DNA of 64,000 nucleotides. It comes from an uncultured Pseudomonadales bacterium (GTDB lineage Bacteria; Pseudomonadota; Gammaproteobacteria; Pseudomonadales; Pseudohongiellaceae). Every line of letters begins with the position of its first letter. Within the stretch, counting starts at the first letter, position 1. The stretch is taken from the NCBI GenBank assembly GCA_943842505.1, contig CALTDI010000006.1, positions 110,117 through 174,116 on the forward strand, read 5' to 3'. Below are positions 28,120 to 38,077 of the stretch, piece after piece. The notes under the pieces were generated by a model that saw nothing but the letters and a program-made list of their open reading frames with translations, did no database searches and was not told the origin of the DNA. A program made the translations under genes and the position numbers.

Positions 28120-29631
28120 ATGTCATCTGCTACTCACCACTACCCCTCTTCGCCAATGTCGATGTTTCTTGGACACACGCCGCTTTGGTATAAGCAAGCG
28201 GTCCTGGCGGCGCTCGTATTGAATGTTATTTTTTACTTTGCCCTTGGCTCACTAATTACATCCTGGATAATTCTTTTCGAGTTCATTGGCACTCTGGCCA
28301 TGGCGCTCAAGTGTTTTCCTCTGCAGCCCGGCGGTTTGCTCGCCTTGCAGGTGCTGCTCATGCAACTCACGGACTCCCATCATGTCTATGAAGAGGTCGA
28401 ACACGGCTTGCCCGTGATTCTTCTGGTTATCTTCATGGTAGCAGGTGTGCATTTCTTACGAGAGATGCTGTTTATGTTTATTAATAAGGTGCTGCTGGGC
28501 ATTAAATCTCGCGTAGTTATGAATGTAGTGACCATTATCGTCGTAGCCGTTCTCTCAGCCTTCCTCGATGCGCTGACTATTCTTGCCGTACTCGTGGCCC
28601 TCGCTACCGCCTTCTATGATGTTTATGAGAAAGTGGTATCCAAAGTCGGCTATCACAACGACCCAGACCCGGATGACGGGCACATTGACGCGCTGCATAG
28701 GGAAGACCTTGATAATTTCCGCGCGTTCTTACGCGGCCTGCTTATGCACGGTGCCATCGGCACGGCAATCGGTGGTGTGTGTACACTGGTGGGCGAGCCC
28801 GAGAACATCGTTATCGGTAGCGCAGCAGAATGGGATTTTGTTACCTTTGCTCAGATGGTTGGACCAGCAACGATACCTACTCTCATAGCCGGCGTGTTTA
28901 CCTGCTTTCTCCTTGAGAAACTGGCCTGGTTTGGCTACGGCGCAGAATTGCCGGAAAATGTTCGTCAGATTCTGGCGGACGAAGATGAGAAGATGCAGAA
29001 AGAAAAGACTGACGGCGATCGTCTGGTCATCATCTTTCAGGCAATGATAGCCGTATTGATGATTATTGCTCTCTCACTTCACCTTGCCGAGATTGGACTA
29101 ATTGGTATGGGCGTAATTATCCTCGCCTCATCCATTATCGGCGTTACTGACGAGCACAAACTAGCCGAAGCTTTTACACCGGGACTACCCTTCGCTTCGC
29201 TTCTAATTGTGTTCTATGTCATCGTCGCCATGATCAATAGTCAGGAGATGTTCACGCCGGTGATGAATTGGGTATTAGAGATGGAAGGCAGCACCCAAGT
29301 ATTCATGGTATTTCTAACTAACGGCCTGTTGTCTGCTATTAGTGACAACGTATTCGTCGCCACAATCTACATGGATCAGATTACGCCATTGATGGAGCAG
29401 GGCCTGATGAGCAGAGAAATATTCGAGGCTCAATCGGTTGCCGTGGTAATGGGCACGGGTATCCCAAGCATGTCGACTCCAAATGGACAGGCTGCATTCC
29501 TGTTTCTGCTGATGTCTGCGATAGCACCTCGTATTCGACTCGGCTATGGTCGCATGGTCTACATGGCATTTCCGTATTTCATCGTTTGTACTTCGGTTGC
29601 CGGCGTCATTATGTACTCTTGGTTGGGATAG
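28120..29631 (+). CDS. nhaB: Na+/H+ antiporter NhaB
   Basis: A 503-aa inner-membrane protein with about twelve hydrophobic segments. Signature stretches of NhaB are ALKCFPLQPGGLLALQ, VIFMVAGVHFLREML, LSAFLDALTILAVLV and GVCTLVGEPENIVIG, with acidic residues inside membrane segments as needed for cation exchange. It exports sodium in exchange for protons. AAGGA lies before the ATG. It is a single gene closed by a strong terminator 66 bases downstream. Confidence 0.95.
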   Translation: MSSATHHYPSSPMSMFLGHTPLWYKQAVLAALVLNVIFYFALGSLITSWIILFEFIGTLAMALKCFPLQPGGLLALQVLLMQLTDSHHVYEEVEHGLPVILLVIFMVAGVHFLREMLFMFINKVLLGIKSRVVMNVVTIIVVAVLSAFLDALTILAVLVALATAFYDVYEKVVSKVGYHNDPDPDDGHIDALHREDLDNFRAFLRGLLMHGAIGTAIGGVCTLVGEPENIVIGSAAEWDFVTFAQMVGPATIPTLIAGVFTCFLLEKLAWFGYGAELPENVRQILADEDEKMQKEKTDGDRLVIIFQAMIAVLMIIALSLHLAEIGLIGMGVIILASSIIGVTDEHKLAEAFTPGLPFASLLIVFYVIVAMINSQEMFTPVMNWVLEMEGSTQVFMVFLTNGLLSAISDNVFVATIYMDQITPLMEQGLMSREIFEAQSVAVVMGTGIPSMSTPNGQAAFLFLLMSAIAPRIRLGYGRMVYMAFPYFIVCTSVAGVIMYSWLG

Positions 29632-29696
29632 AAAGTATCAGTTGAGAGTCTAATTCTAAGAACTTAGATAGTTAGCCAGCTCTCAATTCGAGTTAC

Positions 29697-29730
29697 AAAA
29701 AAGGGAAGGACTTAGTCCTTCCCTTTTTTT
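29697..29730. terminator. Bidirectional rho-independent terminator between nhaB and uspE
   Basis: A perfect inverted repeat, AAAAAAGGGAAGGAC and its complement around the centre TTAG, flanked by A-run and T-run. It can terminate nhaB from the left and the minus-strand uspE from the right; both stop codons lie within 70 bases. Confidence 0.92.
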
Positions 29731-29774
29731 GCTCAATATTTCGCGCTTAGACTCCCCTCGGGTCCTGTGTTGCT

Positions 29775-30634
29775 CTAGTCCGGCTTTACAATCAGCACAT
29801 CGCGATCGATCAGATCCAAGAGTCTCTCTGCGGTGCTGCCAATAAGCACACGATCTAATCCCGAACGTGAGATGGCACCCATTACGACAGCACTCGCATC
29901 CAGTTTATCGAGCAGCTTTGGAAGTGCGTTCTCTATCGGCGTATCAGTCCAGTGGCAATTTTCTACCTCGACTCCCGCCTTCTTTCCAAACTCGACTAAT
30001 TTTGCGTTTCGATCTTCTTCATTCATTATTAGTGTGTAGACTCCCATGAAGGGGGCACGGAGTCACTGTGAAATAGATGCACTTCGCCGGAGCAGGCCTT
30101 AGCTAGCGCCTGTGAATTGGCAACCATTTTTAAATCCAATGCTGCGGGTTTATCGTTTGCATGATTTGGATCGATAGCCGTTACCAACACTGGCTCCTTA
30201 GCCCAAGGCTTACCCTTGACCAGGAGAAGTTGTGACGCGCAGTGTCTAATCAAGTCCCAGTCTTCATTGGATAAAAACAGGCGAGCAATTTTATTGTGGT
30301 GCTGCGTAGCTTTGACTACCAGCGTAGCTTCGGGGTGTTTGATATGCTCATTGAGAGCTTTGTAGCTAGGATGTCCCCACGCAGCAAAGGTACTAACTTT
30401 TAAGTCTTCACTGCGTAGCGAGTCAGCAATCTTATCAAGCTGCAGTCTATGCTCCTCTAACATCTCTAGGCGCAGTTCCGCCGCCTGAAGCGGATCGAAG
30501 AATTGACCGTCTTCTAAATAAGAGGAGTAGTCGATACTCACGAGTTCTAACGATGCACTATTGGCCTTGGCAAGAAATGTGGCCTTCTCTACCGCACCTG
30601 AATACTCATCGTTTAAGTCGATTAGGGCGACCAC
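29775..30634 (-). pseudogene. uspE: Tandem universal stress protein UspE, frameshifted
   Basis: Two adjacent frames form one protein of about 286 residues with two Usp domains, the UspE architecture. The first frame (30634 down to about 30040) covers domain one and the start of domain two, ending out of frame after HSDSVPP. The second (about 30047 down to 29775) carries the rest, with the ATP-binding-type motif GAISRSGLDRVLIGSTAERL and the C-terminal DVLIVKPD. Adding one C to the run of five C (minus strand, around 30050-30054) restores a continuous frame. Homopolymer error is therefore the leading explanation. The start is a GTG without a strong ribosome site. Confidence 0.82.
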
Positions 30635-30946
30635 ACATTTAATTTTTGTAATAACTATTACCCCCTTGGTTTCTGCGACCTTTTATCAGTCGAAAGATCG
30701 GTGCAGGTAGAGGGTAAGTATAATGCAATCTCTACTCTTCCTACGTTTATAGTATCCTTGGCCATGAATGGTATCTTGACTAGGATCAATTAACACATTG
30801 CCCTTAGATCCTGTAGCCTAGAGCAATACGCCCATTGTGGAAACGACGCTAGCTCTGTTTAAACATAACAGAGACCTGGAACACAGGATAGCAGTTCAAG
30901 CAGAGACGGCTCACCTGCATCCTAGTGAAAAAATAAGTGTAAATCT
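30635..30946. other. Divergent intergenic region, no gene seen
   Basis: This gap separates uspE (leftward) from the EEP-family gene (rightward). A TATAAT at 30719-30724 points rightward but has no good -35. No hairpin with a T-run, repeat or open frame with a ribosome site was noticed. Confidence 0.4.
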
Positions 30947-31693
30947 ATGATTGATTTTAAAGTTCTCACCCTTAACATCCATAAGGGATATTCGATGAGT
31001 AATCGGCATTTTACTCTCGACAAGATCAAACAATGCCTAAAGCTCTCGGGCAGCAATATAGTCTTTCTGCAGGAAGTCAGCGGCGACAATGACAAGAAGA
31101 AAGATGCAATACCTAACTGGTCGGACAACAATCAGTTTGAATTTCTGGCAGACTCAATCTGGGATCATTTTGCCTACGGTAAGAACGCTATCTATCAGCA
31201 TGGTCATCACGGCAACGCGATACTCAGTGAGATACCCTTTAATCGACTGCACAATCTCGACGTATCGACCATGCGCATCTCACAACGGGGCATTTTGCAT
31301 GGCCAGCTAGAGAACGGCACACACCTTCTTTGCGCTCACTTGGGGTTGTTCGAGAGCGAACGTCGCAGCCAGGTGCGGCAACTCATTGAATACGCGAAAG
31401 CAAACATCGCCGCTACAGAACCCTTAATTATGGCCGGCGACTTTAACGACTGGCGCCGAAAAGCACATCTGCAGCTTTGCCACGAATTAGAACTAATCGA
31501 GGTCTATCAAGCTCACCGTGGCCATGTGGCGAATACGTTCCCTGCAATGTTCCCTGCCTTGCCTATGGATAGAATCTACGTCCGGGGCTTTAAGGTAAGC
31601 AGTGCCAATGTAATGACGAGCAGGGAGTGGCGATCGATTTCAGATCACTGTGCCTTGACCGCCGACATCAGCCTTTGCGGAGGTTCTGACTAA
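30947..31693 (+). CDS. Endonuclease/exonuclease/phosphatase family protein
   Basis: A 248-aa single-domain EEP hydrolase. Conserved metal and catalytic positions are visible: LTLNIHKGYS (Asn), FLQEVSG (Glu), HHGNAILS, HLGLFESERRSQV, MAGDFNDWR (Asp and Asn) and the final SDHCAL (Asp-His). The family includes DNA repair nucleases, sphingomyelinases and phosphodiesterases, and the substrate cannot be told from sequence. There is no signal peptide, so it should act in the cytoplasm. Confidence 0.9.
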   Translation: MIDFKVLTLNIHKGYSMSNRHFTLDKIKQCLKLSGSNIVFLQEVSGDNDKKKDAIPNWSDNNQFEFLADSIWDHFAYGKNAIYQHGHHGNAILSEIPFNRLHNLDVSTMRISQRGILHGQLENGTHLLCAHLGLFESERRSQVRQLIEYAKANIAATEPLIMAGDFNDWRRKAHLQLCHELELIEVYQAHRGHVANTFPAMFPALPMDRIYVRGFKVSSANVMTSREWRSISDHCALTADISLCGGSD

Positions 31694-31761
31694 GCAGCAA
31701 ATTTTCCATCTTCTGGGCGTTTCTGACATACTAGCTCGAATCTTTTTACGAGCCTCAATTG

Positions 31762-32757
31762 ATGGTCGATTCTGCCACACCGCTTCATTCCCAGCCCCAA
31801 TCTGAAACAGAGCCTCGCTCGGTTCTTAGCCTGCACAATGTCTCTAAAACCTACGGTGATTTCACCGCCGTGGATGATGTAAGTCTCTCTATTCCAAAAG
31901 GATCGATCTATGGTTTTCTTGGCCCGAATGGTGCAGGGAAGACCACCACGATTCGTATGATTCTCGAAATCATAAAACCCAGCAGTGGCAATATTCATAT
32001 TCTCGGCCATAGCTCAGCATTGGATGTACGCAATCGAATCGGCTATTTGCCGGAGGAGAAAGGCCTCTATAAAAAGATGAAAGTCTGGGCGCTAATCCAG
32101 TACTTCGCCATGTTGAAAGGGATGAACAAACAGGCGGCAAAGCAACAAGCCTGGCATCTTCTAGAGAAATACGGCCTTAAGGACTACGCCGAGGCGAAGG
32201 TGGAATCTCTTTCCAAGGGCATGGGACAGAAGGTACAGGTGCTATCAGCCGTCGCACATGAGCCAGAGCTGGTTATCCTGGATGAACCCTTTTCCGGCCT
32301 GGACCCGGTGAACCAGTCGGTACTTGAGGAGCTCATTAGGGACATGGCGAACAATGGACAGACCGTGATCTTTTCTACCCATGTGATGCAACATGCCGAA
32401 CGACTCTGTGACCACATACTGCTTATCGCTAAAGGCCGCAAGGTGTTCGACGGTACAGTCAATGAGGCGAAGGCGACAATACCGCGTAGGATAATTCTCG
32501 AATCAGTTAACGATGTATTGCCATTGAGCACTATTGAAGGTGTGACAGAAGTGCTGGCGATAGAAAATCCAGAAGCAGACAGTGCAGGCACAAGATGGCA
32601 GTTACAGATTAGCGAGCAGCTCAACCCGCAAGATATTTTGCGCAGCTGCTTCGAGAAAAACATCTCTCTGAGCCGCTTCGAGTTCACGGAGCCTAGCCTG
32701 CACGATGCCTTTGTTCATCTGGTTGGCGAGGATGCCAGGGAGCACGCCTTCCGATGA
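31762..32757 (+). CDS. ABC transporter ATP-binding protein (NatA-like)
   Basis: A 331-aa ATPase with Walker A GPNGAGKTTTIRM, signature LSKGMGQKVQV and Walker B LVILDEPFSGLDPVN, followed by a switch His in STHVMQHAE. The C-terminal 90 residues form the extension common to NatA/CcmA-like exporters. The ATG at 31762 follows a TTG in frame. The stop codon overlaps the start of the permease gene, so the pair is translationally coupled. Confidence 0.93.
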   Translation: MVDSATPLHSQPQSETEPRSVLSLHNVSKTYGDFTAVDDVSLSIPKGSIYGFLGPNGAGKTTTIRMILEIIKPSSGNIHILGHSSALDVRNRIGYLPEEKGLYKKMKVWALIQYFAMLKGMNKQAAKQQAWHLLEKYGLKDYAEAKVESLSKGMGQKVQVLSAVAHEPELVILDEPFSGLDPVNQSVLEELIRDMANNGQTVIFSTHVMQHAERLCDHILLIAKGRKVFDGTVNEAKATIPRRIILESVNDVLPLSTIEGVTEVLAIENPEADSAGTRWQLQISEQLNPQDILRSCFEKNISLSRFEFTEPSLHDAFVHLVGEDAREHAFR

Positions 32758-34337
32758 ATATGATTCGATTGATTGCCTGGCGCGAGTACATGGAGAACGT
32801 AAAGACCAAGGGTTTCTGGGCGGGGATTCTAATCTTCCCAATAATCCTCGCCGGCATGTATTTCTTGCAGACGACACTCTCCAATTCGACGCCGACTCGT
32901 TACTACATCTTCATCAATCAGTCCGGAGAGTATGGTGAGGCTGTAGAGACGGCGATAGAGAGAGATCATCAGCAGCGAATTCTCGGAGAGTTCGTAAACT
33001 ATCTGATAGAGAATCGCGCCGATGCCGATCTGGAATTAACGGCGGCCGGGGCAGGAAGCGATGCGGCTGCGCAGTTAATCGAAGGCGCCGATACCGATGA
33101 GGTGGCGGCACTGGATCAGTGGCTAGATAGCGGCGGTCTGGATTTCGCACTGACGATGGTCAGGCCTACGCTGAGAGAAGACATACCGCCCTTCGAACAA
33201 CCCTCACGGCAATTTATAGCGGCCGAGCTTCCTCAAGACATCGATCGCGAGGCAAGCCCGGAAGAGATAGCTCAGGCACTCAAGCCCTATCTAAGCGGTG
33301 ACAAAAAAATACTGGTTGATTCGGTGCCCAGCGATCTGTTCGCACTGATTCTAATACCCGCTAACGTTAACGAAGACATCATGCGCCCTGGCGTTATGCC
33401 GCAGGCAAACGACAGACCAGCAGGCATCCAATACTGGGCGAGAAACCTGACTGACTCCCGTCTACCGGAAGCCATCATCAGTAGCATCAACTCGGAGATT
33501 CGCAACCGCGAGTATATAGAACTGGGCGTAGACAATGGCATAGTGCGCAACGTACAGCACACCCGGATGCGCATGAGCCAGCTAGACCCCACGGCCGCCG
33601 AAGGGGAAGAGGCGGTGAGCGTTGCGGATACCTTTCGCCAGCTAGCACCCATAGGCTTTGTCTATCTGATGTTCATCTCACTGATGCAGAGCGTCCAATA
33701 TCTTTTGAGCAACACCATAGAGGAGAAGTCCAATCGCATCATCGAGGTGTTGCTCGCCTCGGTAACTGCCGGAGAGTTAATGATGGGCAAACTACTCGGT
33801 ATAGGCCTGTCTGGCTTGACGACTATCGCTGTGTGGCTGCTCTCTTTCTTCCTGTTCATTACACTCTATCAGAGCAGTCAGACTGAACTGATTGGTCAGA
33901 TTCTCGAGGTTATTCTTGGTTCGGAATTAATTCCCTGGTTCGTCTTCTATTATTTTGCCGGCTATGCCCTCTACTCCGGCGTGTTTCTCGCGATTGGCAG
34001 CCTGTGCAATACGCTGAAAGAAGCACAGGCCCTGATGATGCCCATGATCTTGATTCAGGTAGTTCCCCTGGCGATGATGGTGTTTGTAGTGCGTGATCCA
34101 GACAATGTGATCGTGCGCGCCATGTCCTGGTTTCCGCTGTTCACACCCTATCTGATGATGAACCGCGCGGCGGCTGACCCGCCACTGGTTGATGTAGTAG
34201 GCACCACCATTCTCTTGTTGCTGAGCATCGTCTTCGTGCTATGGCTATCGGGCAAGGTGTTTAGAATGGGTGTACTAAGAACCGGCCAGCCTCCCAAGCT
34301 TACGGAGCTGCTGCGCTTGATGCGTCAGGGAAATTAA
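32754..34337 (+). CDS. ABC-2 type permease (NatB-like)
   Basis: A 527-aa membrane protein starting inside the stop codon of the ATPase gene. It has one N-terminal transmembrane helix (FWAGILIFPIILAGMYFL), then a large extracytoplasmic domain of about 250 residues, then a cluster of six helices including GELMMGKLLGIGLSGLTT. This is the layout of NatB-type sodium or drug exporters. EEKSNRIIEVLLASV is a well-conserved stretch of this family. The exported substrate is unknown. Confidence 0.92.
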   Translation: MNMIRLIAWREYMENVKTKGFWAGILIFPIILAGMYFLQTTLSNSTPTRYYIFINQSGEYGEAVETAIERDHQQRILGEFVNYLIENRADADLELTAAGAGSDAAAQLIEGADTDEVAALDQWLDSGGLDFALTMVRPTLREDIPPFEQPSRQFIAAELPQDIDREASPEEIAQALKPYLSGDKKILVDSVPSDLFALILIPANVNEDIMRPGVMPQANDRPAGIQYWARNLTDSRLPEAIISSINSEIRNREYIELGVDNGIVRNVQHTRMRMSQLDPTAAEGEEAVSVADTFRQLAPIGFVYLMFISLMQSVQYLLSNTIEEKSNRIIEVLLASVTAGELMMGKLLGIGLSGLTTIAVWLLSFFLFITLYQSSQTELIGQILEVILGSELIPWFVFYYFAGYALYSGVFLAIGSLCNTLKEAQALMMPMILIQVVPLAMMVFVVRDPDNVIVRAMSWFPLFTPYLMMNRAAADPPLVDVVGTTILLLLSIVFVLWLSGKVFRMGVLRTGQPPKLTELLRLMRQGN

Positions 34338-34367
34338 GGCGGCCGCCTTGGCTAGCTTGGAATTACT

Positions 34368-34724
34368 CTAGTCTTTCGAAGCAAATTCACTAGGAGCTGA
34401 GGTCTGCCCACAGTGCACACAGCGCTTGGTGAGTAGGTTCATGAATATATTCTTTACGTAGAACTGCTTGTGACAGACCGGGCAGTTGAGCAGCGACATA
34501 TTGATAGCGAAGGCGGCATAGACGGCGATATAGATCCACATCATGGTATCGACGCTACGGCCATTGTTAAGCAGTATCCAAACCGCTACAACATAGACAG
34601 GCAGCGTCCAGAAGCAGACGGCAAGACGGGTACGCGCTCTGGCTATCCTGCGTAATTTTTTTTCGAGGCCCGGCGGTTCTGGACTATTGGGCTCATTATT
34701 CTGTGCTGATGGGGATTCATGCAT
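34368..34724 (-). CDS. Small membrane protein with C-terminal zinc ribbon
   Basis: A 118-aa protein with a Pro/Asn-rich N-terminus, a basic stretch, two transmembrane helices (VCFWTLPVYVVAVWILL and MMWIYIAVYAAFAINMSLL) and then a CPVC ... CVHC ribbon that would bind zinc in the cytoplasm. It converges on the NatB-like gene with a 30-base gap. The family is not recognised; no function can be assigned. Confidence 0.65.
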   Translation of the reverse strand: MHESPSAQNNEPNSPEPPGLEKKLRRIARARTRLAVCFWTLPVYVVAVWILLNNGRSVDTMMWIYIAVYAAFAINMSLLNCPVCHKQFYVKNIFMNLLTKRCVHCGQTSAPSEFASKD

Positions 34725-34760
34725 AGGCTAAGTTAGAAACTCTTAGATGGCACTAGTTAG

Positions 34761-35390
34761 TTAGACTAATAAGGAATTTACCGCGTTCCACCCCTGACTT
34801 AAACCAATAAATAGCAATATCCCTGCAAGGAGCCGATTTACCAGAGCGCTGCTCTGATGTAGATGGGTTTTTAGGGAGCTGCTCGCTACGACAAAACCGT
34901 AGAGCGCCAGCAATTTGCCAATGAAAACGCCCGCCAGAAAAGCCATTAGGGTGAGGCCTATATACTGAAACTCGAAATACTGACTAATTGTCGCCAGTGC
35001 GAATATCCAGAAAGGCACCGCTTGTGGATTGAGTGCAGATATTATCAAGCCGTTTCGAAAGAAGGAGCTGGGCCTATCCGCTTCTCTTTGTAATGTCGGC
35101 TTCGGTTTGCGCGTAAAGATGAAACCGGCCAGCACAATGAAGACAAAGGCCAGGAAGAACTTGAAGAGCAGATTCGAATCGAGGAAGGTGCTGATCAACA
35201 TGCCAAAGGAGATTGCAATCAGCGCCTGCAGTATCTCTATCAGCGAAGCCGCAAACGCGATAGCCAAGCCACTGTGCCTGTCATAGTCCACAGTGGTCTT
35301 TACTACTGAGAGATTTATGGGGCCAAACGGAATGGTTCCAATGAAACAGGCGAGAAAACCAACTAAGGCATAGAGCAATGGGTTATCCAC
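34761..35390 (-). CDS. LysE-family amino-acid exporter
   Basis: A 209-aa membrane protein with about six helices. GFLACFIGTIPFGPINLSVV at the N-terminus is the LysE/RhtB family signature, and ALNPQAVPFWIFAL is the second conserved segment. It probably exports an amino acid or similar small molecule. A GTG start lies two bases after the stop codon of the ABC exporter, so the two are probably co-transcribed. Confidence 0.88.
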   Translation of the reverse strand: MDNPLLYALVGFLACFIGTIPFGPINLSVVKTTVDYDRHSGLAIAFAASLIEILQALIAISFGMLISTFLDSNLLFKFFLAFVFIVLAGFIFTRKPKPTLQREADRPSSFFRNGLIISALNPQAVPFWIFALATISQYFEFQYIGLTLMAFLAGVFIGKLLALYGFVVASSSLKTHLHQSSALVNRLLAGILLFIGLSQGWNAVNSLLV

Positions 35391-35392
35391 CG

Positions 35393-37222
35393 CTACTGGT
35401 ATCCTTTGGCCTGCAGGTTGAACAGCGTGGCGTATTGGCCATCCATTTCCAGTAACTGTTGATGACTGCCCTGCTCTAACACCTCTGCCTTCTCCAGCAC
35501 GATAATATGGTCGGCCCTGCGCACTGTAGAGAAGCGATGGGAAATAATTATTGAGATGCGGTTGTCGGTGAGATCATTGAAGTGCTCGAAGATTTCCGCT
35601 TCCGCACGCGCATCGATCGCTGCCGTAGGTTCATCCAGAATCAAGATGTCTGCCTTACTGCGCATGAATGCCCTGGATAGCGCGATCTTCTGCCACTGAC
35701 CGCCAGAAAGCTCCTTGCCATCTTTAAACCAGGTGCCCAGCTGTGTTTGATAGTCCAGCGGAAGATCTCTCACAAATTCATCGGCCATGCCTTTGCGCGC
35801 TGCTTCCTCAATCTGATTGCCGTCGTCGATATTATCGACATCGCCGATGCCGATATTTTCACCGACGATTAATTGATAGCGGGCAAAGTCCTGGAAGATC
35901 ACACCAATCTTTTCACGAATAGCATTAGTGTCCCACTCCTGCAGGTCCAGACCATCAACGAGGATACGCCCCTCTGTTGGCGCGTAGAGGCGCGTAAGTA
36001 ACTTTATCAAGGTCGTCTTGCCGCTGCCGTTCTCACCCACGATGGCCAGGCTTTCTCCGGGCGTAATATGCAGGTTTATGTTCTTCAGTGCTGGCGTCTG
36101 TGCGCCTGGATAGGAGAAGCTGACATTCTCGAAACGAATGCCGTCGTCAGGATTGGGGCCTGCTATCCCTTCTCCCGTCTGTTCCGGCACTTTATGGGAA
36201 AGAAACTCGGTGAGATTAGAAAGATAGAGATTATCTTCATACATTCCATTTATCGAGGTAAGGCTATTGGTGACCGAGTTCTGGCCAAGACGAAATTGTG
36301 CGATATACATGGTCATCTGACCGATCGTTATCGCCCCTGCTATAGCAGCAAAGCCCACCCAACCATAGGCGAAGTAAAAGGCTGCGCTGGCAATCAGCCC
36401 AAGAATATAGCCCCAGATTCCGCGGCGCAGAACCAGGGATCTATCCTCTTTATAGATGTTGAGGAAAATATCGACATAGCGCTGCAGGAACATCTTGCCC
36501 AGCTGCAGCAGCTTTACCTCTTTTACACCGTCTTCTCGCGTTAGCACCATCTCCAGATAGATCTGCATACGTCGCTCGGCTGAGCGCCTGCGATGTATTC
36601 GAAAAGCTTCACCGGAGAATTTCGCCTCGGCGATGAAAGCTGGAACCCCAGCTGCGGCCAGAAGCAAAACTGCATAGGGTGAAAACTGAAAGAGCCATAT
36701 GCCTATCGTTATCAGGGCTATAATGTCTCGAAAAAGATCGAAGGTCTTAATTACCAGGCTAAGCGGCCTACTAGACGCTTCGCGCCGTGCCCGCACCAGC
36801 TTGTCGTAATACTCTGCATCTTCGAAATGTGCCAACTCCAATGTTAGCGCCTTCTCGAGAATCATTACATTGATCTTATTGCCTAATAACACCCGTAATA
36901 TGGATTGGCATACCGTGTTGATACGCTGTGCGCCTGTCATTAGCACTACCAGGCCAGCCTCCAGAAACACATAGTAGAGTGCCTCGCTGCGTAGCTGGGC
37001 CATGTTGCTGCCGTCGTCCTGAAAGGCATTGGATACGACATCCACGAATAGGCCACCCACAGACGCGATAGCGGCGGGCAACACACCAGCGAAGAGGGTG
37101 GTCAAGGCCATGGCAATAGTCAGCTTGGCGCTGGTGCTCCAGACGATCTCCAGGGCTACACCGCTATACTGAAATACAGAAATGAATTTCTTTAACCGAT
37201 TTTGAGAATCTTGCTTATCCAA
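35393..37222 (-). CDS. ABC exporter with fused membrane and ATPase domains
   Basis: A 609-aa half-transporter. The N-terminal 330 residues form six membrane helices. The C-terminal ATPase has Walker A GENGSGKTTLIKL, signature LSGGQWQKIALSRAF, Walker B ILILDEPTAAIDARA and switch His in ISHRFST. It should work as a homodimer of the MsbA/peptide exporter type. The frame starts at a TTG; no better start was found. The LysE gene follows immediately, so a common export task is possible. Confidence 0.9.
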   Translation of the reverse strand: MDKQDSQNRLKKFISVFQYSGVALEIVWSTSAKLTIAMALTTLFAGVLPAAIASVGGLFVDVVSNAFQDDGSNMAQLRSEALYYVFLEAGLVVLMTGAQRINTVCQSILRVLLGNKINVMILEKALTLELAHFEDAEYYDKLVRARREASSRPLSLVIKTFDLFRDIIALITIGIWLFQFSPYAVLLLAAAGVPAFIAEAKFSGEAFRIHRRRSAERRMQIYLEMVLTREDGVKEVKLLQLGKMFLQRYVDIFLNIYKEDRSLVLRRGIWGYILGLIASAAFYFAYGWVGFAAIAGAITIGQMTMYIAQFRLGQNSVTNSLTSINGMYEDNLYLSNLTEFLSHKVPEQTGEGIAGPNPDDGIRFENVSFSYPGAQTPALKNINLHITPGESLAIVGENGSGKTTLIKLLTRLYAPTEGRILVDGLDLQEWDTNAIREKIGVIFQDFARYQLIVGENIGIGDVDNIDDGNQIEEAARKGMADEFVRDLPLDYQTQLGTWFKDGKELSGGQWQKIALSRAFMRSKADILILDEPTAAIDARAEAEIFEHFNDLTDNRISIIISHRFSTVRRADHIIVLEKAEVLEQGSHQQLLEMDGQYATLFNLQAKGYQ

Positions 37223-37262
37223 ATTCTGCTCGGGCCATCAACTAAGGAAGGAAAGAATAATA

Positions 37263-37298
37263 AAAAAGGGCCTCAGTTTTACACCAAGACCCTTCGAT
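37263..37298 (-). terminator. Rho-independent terminator of the methyltransferase-like gene
   Basis: On the minus strand an eight-pair stem (AAGGGTCT with AGGCCCTT, one G-T pair) encloses a 13-base loop and is followed by TTTTATTA. It lies 72 bases downstream of the gene ending at 37370. Confidence 0.7.
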
Positions 37299-37369
37299 TT
37301 TCGTTGCGCTAGAAATTGTGATACTTCGTTTTACCGAATGACTTCTTATCCAATTTATAGCAGCATGAA

Positions 37370-38077
37370 CTATAACTTCATAAACTTGAGTACGAGGCGA
37401 TCTGTGTTACGGCCTAACGATGGATCAAACGGACCAACTGTGTGATCGTCTGCTTCGTTGTCGAGAATATCACTGGCACCAGCTAATACGAAGCCAGATG
37501 CAAGCACCGCTTTTACAGCATCTTCGAAAGCGATTCTGTGCAGGCTAACATTGTCAGCACCAAACGTACCTTCGTGATCGATCACCGCCAGGATACCACC
37601 AGGCTTTAGCACGGCCATCAATTGACCCAGAATGCCCTGAGCGGCGGCTGGGTTGGAATTATGAAAATCATGAAAATTAAGCGCTGTAATCGCGAAGTCT
37701 ACTGAGTTCGCTGGAGCATCTGAGATAGGTGTTAGCCACTCATCTACGTTGCCAAGCCGATTCGCTCTGGCGGTGGCTGCCTCGGCAGAGTTGCCTCCAG
37801 GACGATTCTGCATAAGCACCTTGCCATTGGGGCCAACGGCGTAGGATAAGACTTCGGTGTACCAACCGCCGGATGCGTTCACATCCAGCACAGTCATTCC
37901 GGCTTCTAAGCCAAGAAAATCCAATACGGCTGGGGCTTGTCGGCTGGCATCTCTTTCTTTATCTGCCGCTGGACGATCGGGGTTTGCCATCGCTCTCTCT
38001 AGAGCGGCAATATCTAACGCCTGAGCGCTGCTACAAACCAGGCTGAAAACTGCTAGCAAAGATAATACGGATTTCAT
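37370..38077 (-). CDS. Exported class I SAM methyltransferase-like protein
   Basis: A 235-aa protein with a typical signal peptide (MKSVLSLLAVFSLVCSSAQA) followed by a Rossmann methyltransferase fold. Motif I is MTVLDVNASGGWYTE, the acidic binding and post-I region follow, and LKPGGILAVIDHEG is the motif of strand 5. Motif I has Asn-Ala-Ser where most enzymes have a Gly-rich Gly-x-Gly, so SAM binding may be altered. Secreted methyltransferase-like proteins of this kind are common but uncharacterised, because SAM is not expected in the periplasm. Confidence 0.85.
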   Translation of the reverse strand: MKSVLSLLAVFSLVCSSAQALDIAALERAMANPDRPAADKERDASRQAPAVLDFLGLEAGMTVLDVNASGGWYTEVLSYAVGPNGKVLMQNRPGGNSAEAATARANRLGNVDEWLTPISDAPANSVDFAITALNFHDFHNSNPAAAQGILGQLMAVLKPGGILAVIDHEGTFGADNVSLHRIAFEDAVKAVLASGFVLAGASDILDNEADDHTVGPFDPSLGRNTDRLVLKFMKL

